A DNA stretch of 48,764 nt from Flammeovirgaceae bacterium UBA976. GTDB lineage: Bacteria; Bacteroidota; Bacteroidia; Cytophagales; Cyclobacteriaceae. The position numbers and the translations under genes were made by a program. Below, piece after piece: positions 1 through 9,771 of this stretch. The stretch is taken from contig DBBU01000040.1 in the NCBI GenBank assembly GCA_002292365.1, positions 1 through 48,764 of the forward strand. Direction: 5' to 3'. Within the stretch, counting starts at the first letter, position 1; each line of letters starts with the position of its first letter. Below the pieces are notes generated by a model. That model saw only the letters and a list, made by a program, of their open reading frames with translations. It searched no databases and was not told the origin of the DNA.

Positions 1-1305
1 GCGGGAGCAAATCCTATGGACTTAAGACGTGGTATAGACAAAGCAGTAGCTGCAGTCATCGCCGATCTTAAAAAACAATCTAAAACTATCGCTACGAGTG
101 ACGAAATTACACAAGTGGCTTCTGTATCTGCTAACAATGATCCTGCAGTAGGCAAGATGATTTCAGCAGCTATGGATAAAGTAGGAAAAGATGGTGTCAT
201 CACTGTCGAGGAAGCTAAGGGTACAGAAACTGAAGTGAAGACCGTAGAAGGTATGCAATTTGATAGAGGCTATCTCTCTCCTTATTTTGTTACAGATACT
301 GAAAAAATGGAGGCTTCTCTTGAAACACCGTACATATTGATCTACGACAAAAAGATTTCAAATATGAAAGAATTGTTACCTGTATTAGAGGCAACCGCTC
401 AGACAGGTAAGCCATTGATGATTATTGCAGAAGATATCGACGGTGAAGCGTTAGCAACACTGGTCGTTAACAAGATAAGAGGCTCATTAAAAGTAGCTGC
501 AGTCAAAGCACCTGGGTTTGGTGATAGAAGAAAAGCTATGTTGGAAGACATCGCTATCCTTACTGGAGGTACTCTTATTTCTGAAGAAAGAGGTTATAAG
601 CTTGAAAATGTGACGGTCGACTACTTGGGTACTGCAGACAAAATGATTATCGATAAGGACAACACGACCATCATCAATGGTGCTGGAAAAGCTGAAGATA
701 TTGAAGCTAGAGTCAATCAGATCAAACAGCAAATTGACAATACAACTTCTGATTACGATAAGGAAAAGCTTCAAGAACGACTTGCCAAACTTTCTGGTGG
801 AGTTGCCATTCTATACATTGGTGCGGCTACTGAAGTAGAGATGAAAGAAAAGAAAGATTTGGTTGACGATGCACTGCACGCTACAAGGGCGGCCGTTCAA
901 GAAGGAATTGTTGCTGGTGGAGGTGTTGCCTTTATTAGGGCCATTGAAGCCATTAGTGATTTAAATCTAGAAAATGAAGATCAAAATACCGGTGTCGCGA
1001 TCATCAGAGCAGCTATTGAAGCACCGCTAAGAACGATCGTTGCCAACGCGGGTGGAGAATCTTCCGTAGTAGTGAACGCAGTAAGAGCTGGTAAAGGAGA
1101 TTTTGGTTACAATGCCTTTAAGGATGTCTACGAAAATATGTTCAAAGTAGGTATCATTGATCCAACTAAGGTTACAAGATTGGCCTTGGAGAATGCAGCA
1201 TCAATTGCTGGATTATTGCTTACCACAGAAGCTATTATAGCTGATCAGCCTGAAGCTGAAAGCGCTGGTGGTGGAATGCCTGGTGGAATGCCTGGAATGA
1301 TGTAA
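1..1305 (+). CDS. groL: Chaperonin GroEL, C-terminal 434 codons (5' end outside window)
   Basis: Large subunit of the cytosolic GroEL/GroES folding chamber. The reading frame is open from base 1 ([16 protein letters not shown]...), which matches the GroEL region beginning near residue 109 of a usual ~545-aa protein, so about 108 residues are missing upstream; the ATG at 16 is an internal Met, not the start. The apical and second equatorial domains are complete, with the family signature around [14 protein letters not shown] and the typical Gly/Met-rich tail [12 protein letters not shown] strong hairpin terminator follows 15 bases after the stop. groES would be expected just upstream of the window. 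Nothing suggests degradation. Confidence 0.98.
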   Translation, partial: AGANPMDLRRGIDKAVAAVIADLKKQSKTIATSDEITQVASVSANNDPAVGKMISAAMDKVGKDGVITVEEAKGTETEVKTVEGMQFDRGYLSPYFVTDTEKMEASLETPYILIYDKKISNMKELLPVLEATAQTGKPLMIIAEDIDGEALATLVVNKIRGSLKVAAVKAPGFGDRRKAMLEDIAILTGGTLISEERGYKLENVTVDYLGTADKMIIDKDNTTIINGAGKAEDIEARVNQIKQQIDNTTSDYDKEKLQERLAKLSGGVAILYIGAATEVEMKEKKDLVDDALHATRAAVQEGIVAGGGVAFIRAIEAISDLNLENEDQNTGVAIIRAAIEAPLRTIVANAGGESSVVVNAVRAGKGDFGYNAFKDVYENMFKVGIIDPTKVTRLALENAASIAGLLLTTEAIIADQPEAESAGGGMPGGMPGMM

Positions 1306-1320
1306 TATCATGCTTATCAT

Positions 1321-1358
1321 AAAAAAAGCCCTTGCTCAAAAAGTAAGGGCTTTTTTTT
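1321..1358. terminator. Intrinsic terminator after groL, probably bidirectional
   Basis: GCCCTT (1328-1333) and AAGGGC (1345-1350) form a 6-bp stem that extends through flanking A and T runs (AAAAAAA before, TTTTTTTT after). Because both sides carry homopolymer runs it can serve groL on the plus strand and the convergent pseudouridine synthase gene on the minus strand. Confidence 0.9.
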
Positions 1359-1375
1359 GTCTCTTTAAAATGTAT

Positions 1376-2077
1376 TTAAATCTCACCGAAATTAACAGAA
1401 TTAATAGGCAATTTTAAAAAATTCAACATCCGCTTGAATTCTGCTTGCGGCTTTGCGCAAATATCTATCGTGGCTCCCTCCCATTCAAAAGATAATTTTG
1501 AGGCATGTAATAACATCGTCATCATAGTAAACTTTTCCTTAAATATCTTATTTTGCTTATTACAGCCATAGGGTCTATCTGCAACAATTGGATGTAGTAT
1601 GTGCGCCATATGCTTCCTAAGTTGGTGCATTCTTCCTGTAAAGGGGAGCAAGCCTATCAGCGAATATCTACTGGTTGAATGATGGGCCGATGGAAAATTT
1701 AATTCTGTTTTGGCTAGGGTCCAATAATTAGTAATGGCCTCTTGAGTTTTACCAGAATCATTTTTTAAGGGATAGTCAATGGTGCCTTTGGGATCTGTGA
1801 AGCCCCTCACAACAGCCAAATACGACTTTTGAACCGACCGAGACTGAAATTGATTGGATATCAGAGTCAATGCCTTACGTGACTTTCCAAAAAGTAAAAC
1901 ACCTCCCGTCTTACGGTCTAACCTATGAACAGGATACACCAGATGACCTAATTGATCTCTCAAAAGCTGAAGTGCGCATTCTTGGACATCTTTAGCTATG
2001 GCCGTTCTATGAACTAAAAGATCATGGGGTTTATTGATGGCAACAAAGTCTGGATGGTCATAAAGAATTTCCAACAT
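1376..2077 (-). CDS. RluA/TruC-family pseudouridine synthase
   Basis: Isomerises a uridine to pseudouridine in RNA; the single-domain layout without an S4 domain and the sequence YPVHRLDRKTGG resemble TruC (tRNA U65) more than RluD, but the exact target is not certain. The catalytic Asp lies in HRLDR (residue 54 from the chosen start). Later conserved pieces are GRMHQLRKHM and the C-terminal HASKLSF strand. The open frame extends upstream to 2146, but that extra 23 residues is a Met/Ile/Leu-rich stretch unlike the family; the ATG at 2077 (MLEILYDHPDFVAINKP) gives the usual family N-terminus and a normal length of 233 aa. It converges on groL and shares its terminator. Confidence 0.88.
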   Translation of the reverse strand: MLEILYDHPDFVAINKPHDLLVHRTAIAKDVQECALQLLRDQLGHLVYPVHRLDRKTGGVLLFGKSRKALTLISNQFQSRSVQKSYLAVVRGFTDPKGTIDYPLKNDSGKTQEAITNYWTLAKTELNFPSAHHSTSRYSLIGLLPFTGRMHQLRKHMAHILHPIVADRPYGCNKQNKIFKEKFTMMTMLLHASKLSFEWEGATIDICAKPQAEFKRMLNFLKLPINSVNFGEI

Positions 2078-2267
2078 TAGATTAATTATAATAAAATGAA
2101 ACATTAAAATACAACACAATATCATCATTTGAATCCTCATGTTCATTCAATCATTTAATAAATCATCGATTAAACTATTTTTATTTTGGTGAAACAAAAA
2201 TCCATTTTTAACTCGTTAAGATTCATTAAGAATCCGATATTTGATTGTGAAACTGTATTTTTACGAT

Positions 2268-3020
2268 GTGAAATTTTTAGTCCTTATTCTAAGTCTACTT
2301 TTGGCATGGGACGGCACGAGTCAAGAGTTACAAGGAGTCGTATTGAATGAGAATCAATCGCCCATGCCCTATGTCTACATAGTTAACATTACCCAGGAAG
2401 TAGGCTCCTTATCATCAGATAATGGAGTATTCATAATTAAAGCCGCTCCAAATGATACGGTAAGAATGACCTTCATTGGTTACAAACCTCTTGTGGTCAT
2501 TGTAGACCAAAGTATGATTCTCCGACAAATCACGAGTAAAATGGCTCCAATGGACATTATTTTAGGTTCTGTCTGGGTTTTTTCCAATACTGATTATCGT
2601 ATTCCAAAGAGATATAAAGGCAGGCCAATGAAAATCCCGGGAATCGCCGAGCCTGGAACGGGTCCTACCCCTCAAGTATCTTTCTCTCCAATGATCAATG
2701 AATTTTATGCACCCGGCGTAGCCATTAGTGGTGCTCTTAGTTATTTCACCAAAGAGAATATAGAAAAGAGAAAAGCTGTAGAAGCCAGGATTCAGACTGA
2801 AAAATTCATTACCTATGCTAAATTGATAGAGCTTGAACCGGTACGCAGTGAGCTTAAAAATAAATTCAATTTATCCGATTCAGAATTAGACAGACTCTTG
2901 ATCGTTATGAACCTCAATCAGCCTCAAATACAAGAATTGAGAGGTAAGAAAAGCATTATGTCGCAGGTAACTGCCTTCCTAAGTTCCAGAACACAAGGTT
3001 CGATAAATTATGAATATTGA
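2268..3020 (+). CDS. Exported protein with carboxypeptidase-regulatory-like domain
   Basis: Probably a secreted or outer-membrane-facing protein of unknown function. From the GTG at 2268 the protein begins with a clear signal peptide (VKFLVLILSLLLAWDGTSQ), followed by an Ig-like fold of the CarboxypepD_reg type common in Bacteroidota: QGVVLNENQSPMPYVYI... ending near MTFIGYKPL. The remainder (about 140 residues) has no motif I recognise; it contains a charged helix-rich segment (IEKRKAVEARIQTEKF). The open frame reaches back to a TTG at 2241 and a GTG at 2247; these starts would put nine or seven residues ahead of the signal peptide, so 2268 is preferred. It stands alone between a minus-strand gene and cinA. 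Confidence 0.75.
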   Translation: MKFLVLILSLLLAWDGTSQELQGVVLNENQSPMPYVYIVNITQEVGSLSSDNGVFIIKAAPNDTVRMTFIGYKPLVVIVDQSMILRQITSKMAPMDIILGSVWVFSNTDYRIPKRYKGRPMKIPGIAEPGTGPTPQVSFSPMINEFYAPGVAISGALSYFTKENIEKRKAVEARIQTEKFITYAKLIELEPVRSELKNKFNLSDSELDRLLIVMNLNQPQIQELRGKKSIMSQVTAFLSSRTQGSINYEY

Positions 3021-3049
3021 TTTAAAAAAAATTTAAAAATATAACCATG

Positions 3050-3057
3050 TATTTTCG
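3050..3057 (+). promoter_or_regulatory. Possible -7 box for cinA
   Basis: TATTTTCG matches the Bacteroidota -7 consensus TAnnTTTG at seven of eight positions and lies 47 bases before the cinA ATG. I see no well-spaced TTG -33 element, so this is a weak call. Confidence 0.35.
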
Positions 3058-3104
3058 CAGCCACAAAATGATTTCACAATAACCATTAAAAATATTATTA
3101 ATTA

Positions 3105-4352
3105 ATGACCACAACAGCAGAAATAATTTCTATTGGAGATGAACTCCTCTATGGCCAAACCCTTGATACCAATGCGCATTGGATCAGTCATAAATTAGAT
3201 GAATACAACATCAAGGTTTTCCAAAGAACGACCATTGGTGACGATGCAGATCAAATTTTAAATGCCTTCGCCACAGCAGCCGAAAGAGTTGACATCGTAT
3301 TGATCACAGGAGGTCTTGGCCCTACCAAAGATGATCTCACCAAATCCCTTTTAGCTGAATATTTTGGAGTAGGTATGGTCCGTCATGAAGAGGTACTGCG
3401 CGATATTACCCTACTCTTCGCTAAGGCAAGTAGAGAGGTAACCGCTCTCAATGCCCAACAAGCCGATTTACCTGCAAATTGCCAGAAAATTACCAATCCT
3501 GTGGGTACGGCCCCAGGCATGTGGTTTTACGAAAACAATACCGTATTTGTAGCCATGCCGGGAGTACCTTATGAAATGAAAAGTATCATGACCCAAGGCA
3601 TTCTACCCAAGCTTCATGAAATGTTCAGCAAAGGCGTATTACACCATCACATCATCAAAACCATTGGAATCACGGAATCAAGTTTATCAGACTTAATTGA
3701 AGACTGGGAAGTGAACTTACCCAACCACATAAAATTGGCCTACCTACCTACCAAAGGACAAGTCAAACTTAGAATGACGGGGTCTGGTGATAACCTTAAT
3801 ACTCTCAAGCAAGAAATTGATGCACTAAAAATGGCCATTATGCCCAAAATAGCTAAGTATGTTTATGGATTTGGTACAGATTCATTAGAAGGAGTTATTG
3901 GCCAATTACTAAATAACAATAACTTGACTTTAGCTACTGCAGAAAGCTGTACTGGGGGTTATTTAGCCCACATGATTACCAGCGTACCTGGCAGCTCACG
4001 ATATTTTAAGGGGAGCGTGATTGCTTATTCAAATGAGGTCAAAATAACGCAATTGGGTGTAAGCACGGAAGACCTCAAACAACAAGGTGCTGTTAGTGAA
4101 GAGGTCGCTAAAGCCATGGCAGAAGGAGTAAGAAAAGAACTTAATGCCGACATTGCCATCGCCACCACCGGTATCGCTGGACCGGATGGCGGTACCGCCG
4201 AAAAACCAGTGGGTACCGTTTGGATTGCCTATTCTGACAAGCATAAGACCCTAGCAAAAAAATTTAATTTTTCACGAGACCGCACCTTCATTGTCCATTG
4301 GTCAGCCTTAGCCGCCTTGAATATGATCCGGTTAAATGTTGGAGTGAAATAG
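3105..4352 (+). CDS. cinA: CinA-family protein (NMN deamidase / competence-damage protein)
   Basis: Two-domain CinA of usual length (415 aa). The N-terminal MoaB/MogA-like domain (about residues 1-170) begins TAEIISIGDELLYGQTLDTN and carries the ITGGLGPTKDD loop; in the family this domain has ADP-ribose pyrophosphatase activity. The C-terminal PncC-type domain (about 255-410) has the signature ATAESCTGGYLAHMITSVPG and TGIAGPDGGTAEKPVGTVW, which in studied members deamidates nicotinamide mononucleotide, feeding NAD recycling. A glutamine-dependent NAD synthetase gene lies at 37.4 kb but is not linked in an operon. The ATG start gives the canonical N-terminus. Confidence 0.95.
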   Translation: MTTTAEIISIGDELLYGQTLDTNAHWISHKLDEYNIKVFQRTTIGDDADQILNAFATAAERVDIVLITGGLGPTKDDLTKSLLAEYFGVGMVRHEEVLRDITLLFAKASREVTALNAQQADLPANCQKITNPVGTAPGMWFYENNTVFVAMPGVPYEMKSIMTQGILPKLHEMFSKGVLHHHIIKTIGITESSLSDLIEDWEVNLPNHIKLAYLPTKGQVKLRMTGSGDNLNTLKQEIDALKMAIMPKIAKYVYGFGTDSLEGVIGQLLNNNNLTLATAESCTGGYLAHMITSVPGSSRYFKGSVIAYSNEVKITQLGVSTEDLKQQGAVSEEVAKAMAEGVRKELNADIAIATTGIAGPDGGTAEKPVGTVWIAYSDKHKTLAKKFNFSRDRTFIVHWSALAALNMIRLNVGVK

Positions 4353-4370
4353 CAAAATACTATATCTTTG
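4339..4370 (+). promoter_or_regulatory. Bacteroidota-type promoter of the E2 gene
   Basis: TTG at 4339-4341, a 21-base spacer, then TATCTTTG at 4363-4370, an exact TAnnTTTG box. The ATG of the E2 gene is at 4398, giving a short leader of roughly 20 bases. The -33 element overlaps the end of cinA, so the E2 gene can be transcribed on its own. Confidence 0.75.
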
Positions 4371-4397
4371 TTTCGTATTTAACCAATGTATTAAAAT

Positions 4398-5687
4398 ATG
4401 GCTTCTATTGAAATGAGGATGCCCAAAATGGGTGAAAGTGTAATGGAAGGTACCATTTTGTCATGGCTAAAGAAGGTGGGCGATCCTATAGATGAAGATG
4501 AGTCTGTTCTCGAAGTCGCCACTGACAAAGTGGATACAGAAATTCCGTCCATTCACTCCGGAATTCTCAAAGAAATACTGGCCCAAGAAGGGGATATTAT
4601 TCAAGTCGGTAAGCCTATAGCCATTATAGAGCTTTTGACCGAAGGAGACGAGCCTCTCACTATCCGAACTTCTGTAACACCTGAACCAAAGGAGCAAAAA
4701 AATGTAGTCGATGTAGATCAGGCCATGGGTCTGAAAAGTCCTGACACCATCTTAACATATCCCAAAAAAAACCGATTCTATTCTCCCTTGGTCCGCAATA
4801 TTGCAAAACAAGAGCAAATAGATCTCAGCGAACTTGAAAACATAGCTGGATCAGGCAAAGAGGATCGATTGACTAAGCAGGATATATTGAATTACCTCAG
4901 CTCAAGGAACTCGCAATCAGATTCCGTCGATGGAATACTTGAAAGCCCTAAAAATCATACACCCCTGACAATCTCAGGTGAGGATGAAATTATAACCATG
5001 GATCGGATGCGAAAAATAATTGCTTCGCGCATGATTGAATCTAAATCCATTTCTGCACATGTGACTTCTTTTGTCGAAGTAGACATGAGTCCCATTGTTT
5101 CTTGGAGAAATAAATTCAAAGAAAAATTCAAGGCAACCTCGGGTCAATCGTTAACTTTTACCCCCATCATTATTGAGGCAGTAGTGAAAGCCATCAAAGA
5201 TCATCCTATGATCAACATTCAAGTCCAAGGTGATCAAATTATTAAAAAAAGCCGTATTAATATTGGTGTTGCTGTGGCACTTCCTTCAGGAAATCTCATC
5301 GTGCCTGTCATAAAGAATGCGGAACTACTAGATATTAAATCCTTGGTCATAGCAGTAAATGATCTAGCTCATAGAGCACGCATTAATGCACTTATACCCG
5401 ATGAACTGGACGGAGGTACGTTCACTGTTTCTAATGTAGGATCATTTGGTAACGTTATGGGTACACCCATCATCATGCAACCTCAAGTAGCCATTATGGC
5501 TATAGGTGCCATACAAAAAAAACCTGCGGTAATCGAAACTACCGAAGGTGACTTTATAGGCATCCGCCATAAAATGTTTTTGTCCCATAGCTATGACCAC
5601 CGTGTCATCGATGGCTCTTTGGGTGGTGGTTTTGTGAGACGTGTGGCGGACTATCTTGAAAAATTTGATATTAATAGATTTATCTAG
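4398..5687 (+). CDS. 2-oxo-acid dehydrogenase E2 (dihydrolipoamide acyltransferase)
   Basis: Core acyltransferase of a pyruvate, branched-chain or related 2-oxo-acid dehydrogenase complex. Domains in order: one lipoyl domain (about 3-80) with the lipoylated Lys44 in ATDKVDTEIP; a linker; a peripheral subunit-binding domain (about 126-167, YSPLVRNIAKQEQIDLSEL); and the CoA-dependent catalytic domain with SYDHRVIDG near residues 398-406, His401 and Asp405 being the expected catalytic pair. The single lipoyl domain and motif set do not decide between the branched-chain and pyruvate complexes, so no symbol is given. E1 and E3 genes are not adjacent, which is common in this phylum. Confidence 0.92.
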   Translation: MASIEMRMPKMGESVMEGTILSWLKKVGDPIDEDESVLEVATDKVDTEIPSIHSGILKEILAQEGDIIQVGKPIAIIELLTEGDEPLTIRTSVTPEPKEQKNVVDVDQAMGLKSPDTILTYPKKNRFYSPLVRNIAKQEQIDLSELENIAGSGKEDRLTKQDILNYLSSRNSQSDSVDGILESPKNHTPLTISGEDEIITMDRMRKIIASRMIESKSISAHVTSFVEVDMSPIVSWRNKFKEKFKATSGQSLTFTPIIIEAVVKAIKDHPMINIQVQGDQIIKKSRINIGVAVALPSGNLIVPVIKNAELLDIKSLVIAVNDLAHRARINALIPDELDGGTFTVSNVGSFGNVMGTPIIMQPQVAIMAIGAIQKKPAVIETTEGDFIGIRHKMFLSHSYDHRVIDGSLGGGFVRRVADYLEKFDINRFI

Positions 5688-5871
5688 CCTTTTTCCCAAA
5701 AAATCACAGGCTTAAATCCCCTAAATAAATAAATCAGCAAAAACTACATACCTCGATGAAGAGCATATTTTCATGCATTTTTGAGTAGCTAAAGCTTTTT
5801 TTGAAAATAAGAAATTGTCCGCATTGTTAAATTGTTGGTCTTTCCTGTTATTTATAGAAGTAAAACCCACT

Positions 5872-5879
5872 TATCTTTG
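5872..5879 (+). promoter_or_regulatory. -7 box placed to give a leaderless transcript
   Basis: TATCTTTG is an exact TAnnTTTG box ending only six bases before the ATG at 5886. With the usual initiation a few bases downstream of the box, the mRNA would start at or next to the start codon. No TTG sits at the standard upstream distance. Confidence 0.5.
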
Positions 5880-5885
5880 ATCTAT

Positions 5886-6812
5886 ATGTACAAAGTGGTT
5901 TGGTTTTGCCTATTCCTTCTAGGTCCATGTCTTATGAAAGCGCAAGACACGATAAATATGTACACCAAAGAACTCAGATTGACCGTTGATAATGATGTAT
6001 TTACCTCTCTAGAAAGGGATCAGTACTACACTTCTGGTCTTTATCTTGATTACCGATGGCTCAGTAAACATAAAATCATCCATTCAATATCCTTTCATCA
6101 ACGCATTTATACACCCAGAAGAGTTTCTTGGGATGATCCTAAGGAGTTTGATCGCCCTTATGCAGGACTTTTAGGATTCAGCTTTAATAGAGAATTTTAT
6201 TTCAATCAAAAGGAGTATTTAAAAACAAGTGTTGAACTTGGATTAATGGGGCCTCATACACTGACCGATGATTTTCAAATTACCTGGCATACGGTATTAA
6301 ATATTCCTAAACCCGCGGGTTGGAAGTACCAAATTGCCCATAGTCCTATAATTAATTTTCATGCTTCTTATGCTCGAAGATTGGTAGGTAATGAAATTCT
6401 CGATCTCTATTCCCAGTCAAATGTATCGGGAGGAACCGTCTTCAATCAATTTTCGGAAGAACTAGTGGTAAGATTCAATTTTTTAAAACATCAGGCCTCA
6501 ACGACTTTATTCGGGGGACATTTAGGTAGCCCATCGTCTTCAAATAGGACCAAGAAAATAATAGAAAGTTATTTTTTTTATGCTCCTGGATTTATCTATA
6601 ATGCCTACAATGCCACCATTGAAGGTAACTTCATTGGACCTCAAAGTCTACATACTGAAACAGCAAAACCATGGCTTGTTCAAAATCGCATCGGTTTTGC
6701 TCTAAGTTGGCCCCGATTTAACTTGATTACTACTTATTATTTTAAAACCAAAGAAACCCTTGAAGCAGAAGCCCACCAGTATGTAGGTATTACCTTCAAC
6801 AATCGGTTCTAA
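5886..6812 (+). CDS. LpxR-like lipid A 3'-O-deacylase family outer-membrane protein (DUF2219)
   Basis: Predicted outer-membrane beta-barrel that removes the 3'-acyloxyacyl group of lipid A, by analogy with Salmonella LpxR. From ATG 5886 (308 aa) there is a signal peptide ending near MKAQ, then the family signature DNDVFTSLERDQYYTSG: Asn36, Asp37 and Thr49 correspond to the calcium/active-site residues of LpxR, and FDRPYAG and GLMGPHTLTDD...W-H135 match the segment bearing the catalytic His. The open frame extends upstream to a TTG at 5832, but those 18 residues would sit ahead of the signal peptide. The stop codon overlaps the ATG of the next gene by one base (TAATG), indicating coupled translation with the large metalloprotease/barrel protein. 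Confidence 0.85.
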   Translation: MYKVVWFCLFLLGPCLMKAQDTINMYTKELRLTVDNDVFTSLERDQYYTSGLYLDYRWLSKHKIIHSISFHQRIYTPRRVSWDDPKEFDRPYAGLLGFSFNREFYFNQKEYLKTSVELGLMGPHTLTDDFQITWHTVLNIPKPAGWKYQIAHSPIINFHASYARRLVGNEILDLYSQSNVSGGTVFNQFSEELVVRFNFLKHQASTTLFGGHLGSPSSSNRTKKIIESYFFYAPGFIYNAYNATIEGNFIGPQSLHTETAKPWLVQNRIGFALSWPRFNLITTYYFKTKETLEAEAHQYVGITFNNRF

Positions 6813-9709
6813 TGAAAAGAATACATTTAACTCTTTCTATTGTTTTTTTTTCCTATGGATTGATTGCTCAGTCCTATAATATAGGACTTAATCCACCCAC
6901 TATTCAATGGAAATACATAGAAAACGATGCAGCAAAGATCATCTATCAAGAAGGCATTTATGGCCAAGCCGCTCGGATTGCCAATGTCATTCAAAAACTT
7001 AATGACAGCAGTTACTTTTCCTTAGGCCCGAAAAAAGAACAAGTGAGTATCATTCTTCAAAATCAATCCATCACTCCCAATGCATTTGTTGCTGTGGGAC
7101 CTTTTCGTTCAGAGTTTTATATTAATCCCCCACAAAATAATTTTGGTGGAGCGATTGACTGGAATGATCTGTTGGCCATCCACGAATATCGACATGTACA
7201 GCAATTACAAAACGCTCGGATAGGAATCGTCAACGCAGCCCATATGTTTTTTGGTGATTATTTTTGGAGTTCCATGGCGCATTTAATTATGCCTCCTTGG
7301 TTTTTTGAGGGAGATGCGGTTTTTACAGAGACTCTCTTAAGTAATGCAGGACGCGGTCGGATGCCCTATTTCGAGGGACAGTATCGTGCCCTATTGCTGA
7401 CAGGAACCTCCTTGAATTATGAAAAAAACAGCGCAGGATCCTATAAAAAACTGATTCCCAATATATATAATATGGGTTATCACCTGACAGCATCCCTGAA
7501 TCTAGATTATGGCGAAGGTATCATGGGAAATCTTCTTCAAGAAGCTGTAAAATCAAGTTTTCTTAAATTTTATCCTTTCAGTAAAAGCTTGAAAAAACAT
7601 ACGGGTATGCGTACCCCTAAATATTATGAAGCTACCTTTTCAAAATTAAAGAAAGAATGGGTGCAAAAAGCAGCTAAAATTAAACTTACAGAAGCTGAGA
7701 CAATAAATAATAAGGTAAAAAAGACTTTCACGAGCTACGCACACCCCAACTACCTTGATGCTGAAACCCTCATCGCTGAAAAAGCAGGGTTCAACGAAAT
7801 TCCAGCATTCTATTCCATCCAGAAAGATGGGACAGAAAACCGCATCACTCGCCCTGGATTTTATGCTCCATCCAATGCCCAATTAAGTATCAATAAATCT
7901 TATCTCATTTGGACCGAAAAGGCCTATGATCCTAGATGGGGAAATGTAGAATATAGTAATCTCATTTTATATGATCATACCCTACAATTAAAAAAACAAC
8001 TCACCCTTAAAGCCCGATATTTTGCCCCCGAAATCAACAAGAGTGGGGATAAAATTATCGCAGTTCATGCCCCTGCCAACCAAGGGTATGAGCTTCATGT
8101 CCTCAATGTTCAAAACGGTCATCTAGATGACAAAATCAATAATGAACATCAATATCAATATGCGTTTCCCACTTGGATAGATGAAACAAGGATCGCGACA
8201 ATCGTACGGAAATCAGGGAAAAATGCTATTCAAATCATCCATCTTAACACAGGAAAAAGTCACCTGATAACCCCCTGGTGGACTGAAAAAATAGCCCATT
8301 TGACATTCCATCAAAATCATATTTACTTTGATGGTATCTTTAATGGTATAGATAATATTTATGCCCATTCAATTCAAGATCAGCGCGTTTATCAAGTAAC
8401 CTCTACCCTATTTGGTGCTATCCAACCGAGCATTTCTCCAAATGGAAAAATGCTGGCTTATAGTGCGTATTCAGACATGGGTTATGACATCCATACCACT
8501 CCCCTGATCAAAGAAAATTGGAAACCTCTCGAAAGCGTAGAACATTCATTGGTTGATTATTTTGAACCACTATTTAAAGATGATATTCTTAAAAATATTT
8601 CTGAACAATCTTACGAAGAGCAATCTTATCCTACTACAGATCGATTGCAACTACACAGTCGATTATTGGCTTATGAACCTCCCAATTTGATATTTAATAT
8701 GTACGCCGATAATAAGATGAGTAATTTATCGGGTATGGGTGCTTATCAATTTAATTTAAATGAGAAGAGCAGCTCGTGGTCAGCGGGCTTACAATGGGCG
8801 AAATACTATCCCATTTTGTCATTAGAAACTTCACGAGTAAACAGGAACAACTACGTGCCCATTTACTTCGAAACCGAAGAAAATGATGAAATCACTCCTA
8901 ATTTAGAAACAAGAAATCAAAACTGGACTGAAAACAACATAGGCCTAGGTGTGAGATTACCCTTCAACTTAACCCTAGGAAATTTTTATAATTTTGTAGC
9001 GCTCAATCAAAATTTACGACAACATTGGGTAAACTATGATCTTAAGGAGACAGGAACAGATGGTTCTTTTGCGAGCTATGAATTAGACTTCCAAATGCGT
9101 TTTACCCTAAGACAGGCTTATCAGCACCTTTACCCAAGATTGGGCATTTTTTTTCAATCAAATTACCAAAAAAGCATGGGAACAACTTCTAATACCTCCC
9201 ATGCTTTTTTAATCAACAGTAGGCTTTATCTACCCGGAATCTTTAAAAATCATAGCTTCTTCGCTGAAATAGATCATCATTCAGAACCCTTTATCGCGCA
9301 ATACAAGTTTTTAGATAATTTCAGGTATCCCAGAGGTTATGGTAAACTCATCCATGATCAAATCCGCCGAATCGGTCTCAATTATTCCTTCCCTATTTGC
9401 TATCCTGATTTAGCCATAGGTCCTTTATTTTTCATTAAAAGAGTCAAAGCAAACTTCTTTTATGATCACGCAAGTGTGATTTTAAATAATACTGCCATCG
9501 CTGTGCTGACTCCCCTCACCTCGGTTACCTTTAATGGTAATGTACCCTACGCTGAGAATATGTACGAATCGACAGGAATAGAATTGACTTTTGATGTCCG
9601 GACCCTTCGATTGGTTGATTTTGATTTAGGTGTCAGGCTCTCCTATCCTTTAAATACGACTGAATACAGTCCTAAGGTTGAGTTTATCGTGACGTCTATT
9701 AAGTTTTGA
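6812..9709 (+). CDS. Envelope protein: HEXXH metalloprotease-like domain + TolB-like propeller + C-terminal beta-barrel
   Basis: 965 aa with a signal peptide (MKRIHLTLSIVFFSYGLIAQ). Residues about 30-290 resemble a gluzincin peptidase: HEYRH at 124-128 fits HEXXH, and WFFEGDA with Glu166 fits the third zinc ligand, 38 residues downstream. Residues about 310-590 are repeated beta-strand blades typical of TolB/PD40 propellers (SISPNGKMLAYSAYSD is one clear blade). The last ~330 residues alternate aromatic/polar strands ending VEFIVTSIKF, as in BamA/TamA-type barrels ending in Phe. I infer an outer-membrane protease or assembly/quality-control factor; no substrate is known to me. It is coupled to the LpxR-like gene by a one-base overlap. 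Proteins annotated only as TolB-like or PD40 in Bacteroidota have this length. Confidence 0.7.
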   Translation: MKRIHLTLSIVFFSYGLIAQSYNIGLNPPTIQWKYIENDAAKIIYQEGIYGQAARIANVIQKLNDSSYFSLGPKKEQVSIILQNQSITPNAFVAVGPFRSEFYINPPQNNFGGAIDWNDLLAIHEYRHVQQLQNARIGIVNAAHMFFGDYFWSSMAHLIMPPWFFEGDAVFTETLLSNAGRGRMPYFEGQYRALLLTGTSLNYEKNSAGSYKKLIPNIYNMGYHLTASLNLDYGEGIMGNLLQEAVKSSFLKFYPFSKSLKKHTGMRTPKYYEATFSKLKKEWVQKAAKIKLTEAETINNKVKKTFTSYAHPNYLDAETLIAEKAGFNEIPAFYSIQKDGTENRITRPGFYAPSNAQLSINKSYLIWTEKAYDPRWGNVEYSNLILYDHTLQLKKQLTLKARYFAPEINKSGDKIIAVHAPANQGYELHVLNVQNGHLDDKINNEHQYQYAFPTWIDETRIATIVRKSGKNAIQIIHLNTGKSHLITPWWTEKIAHLTFHQNHIYFDGIFNGIDNIYAHSIQDQRVYQVTSTLFGAIQPSISPNGKMLAYSAYSDMGYDIHTTPLIKENWKPLESVEHSLVDYFEPLFKDDILKNISEQSYEEQSYPTTDRLQLHSRLLAYEPPNLIFNMYADNKMSNLSGMGAYQFNLNEKSSSWSAGLQWAKYYPILSLETSRVNRNNYVPIYFETEENDEITPNLETRNQNWTENNIGLGVRLPFNLTLGNFYNFVALNQNLRQHWVNYDLKETGTDGSFASYELDFQMRFTLRQAYQHLYPRLGIFFQSNYQKSMGTTSNTSHAFLINSRLYLPGIFKNHSFFAEIDHHSEPFIAQYKFLDNFRYPRGYGKLIHDQIRRIGLNYSFPICYPDLAIGPLFFIKRVKANFFYDHASVILNNTAIAVLTPLTSVTFNGNVPYAENMYESTGIELTFDVRTLRLVDFDLGVRLSYPLNTTEYSPKVEFIVTSIKF

Positions 9710-9771
9710 TAGCATTTGATTTACAAAAAATTTAATTACCTTAAATCATACTTTTTAACATCATCATTGAA

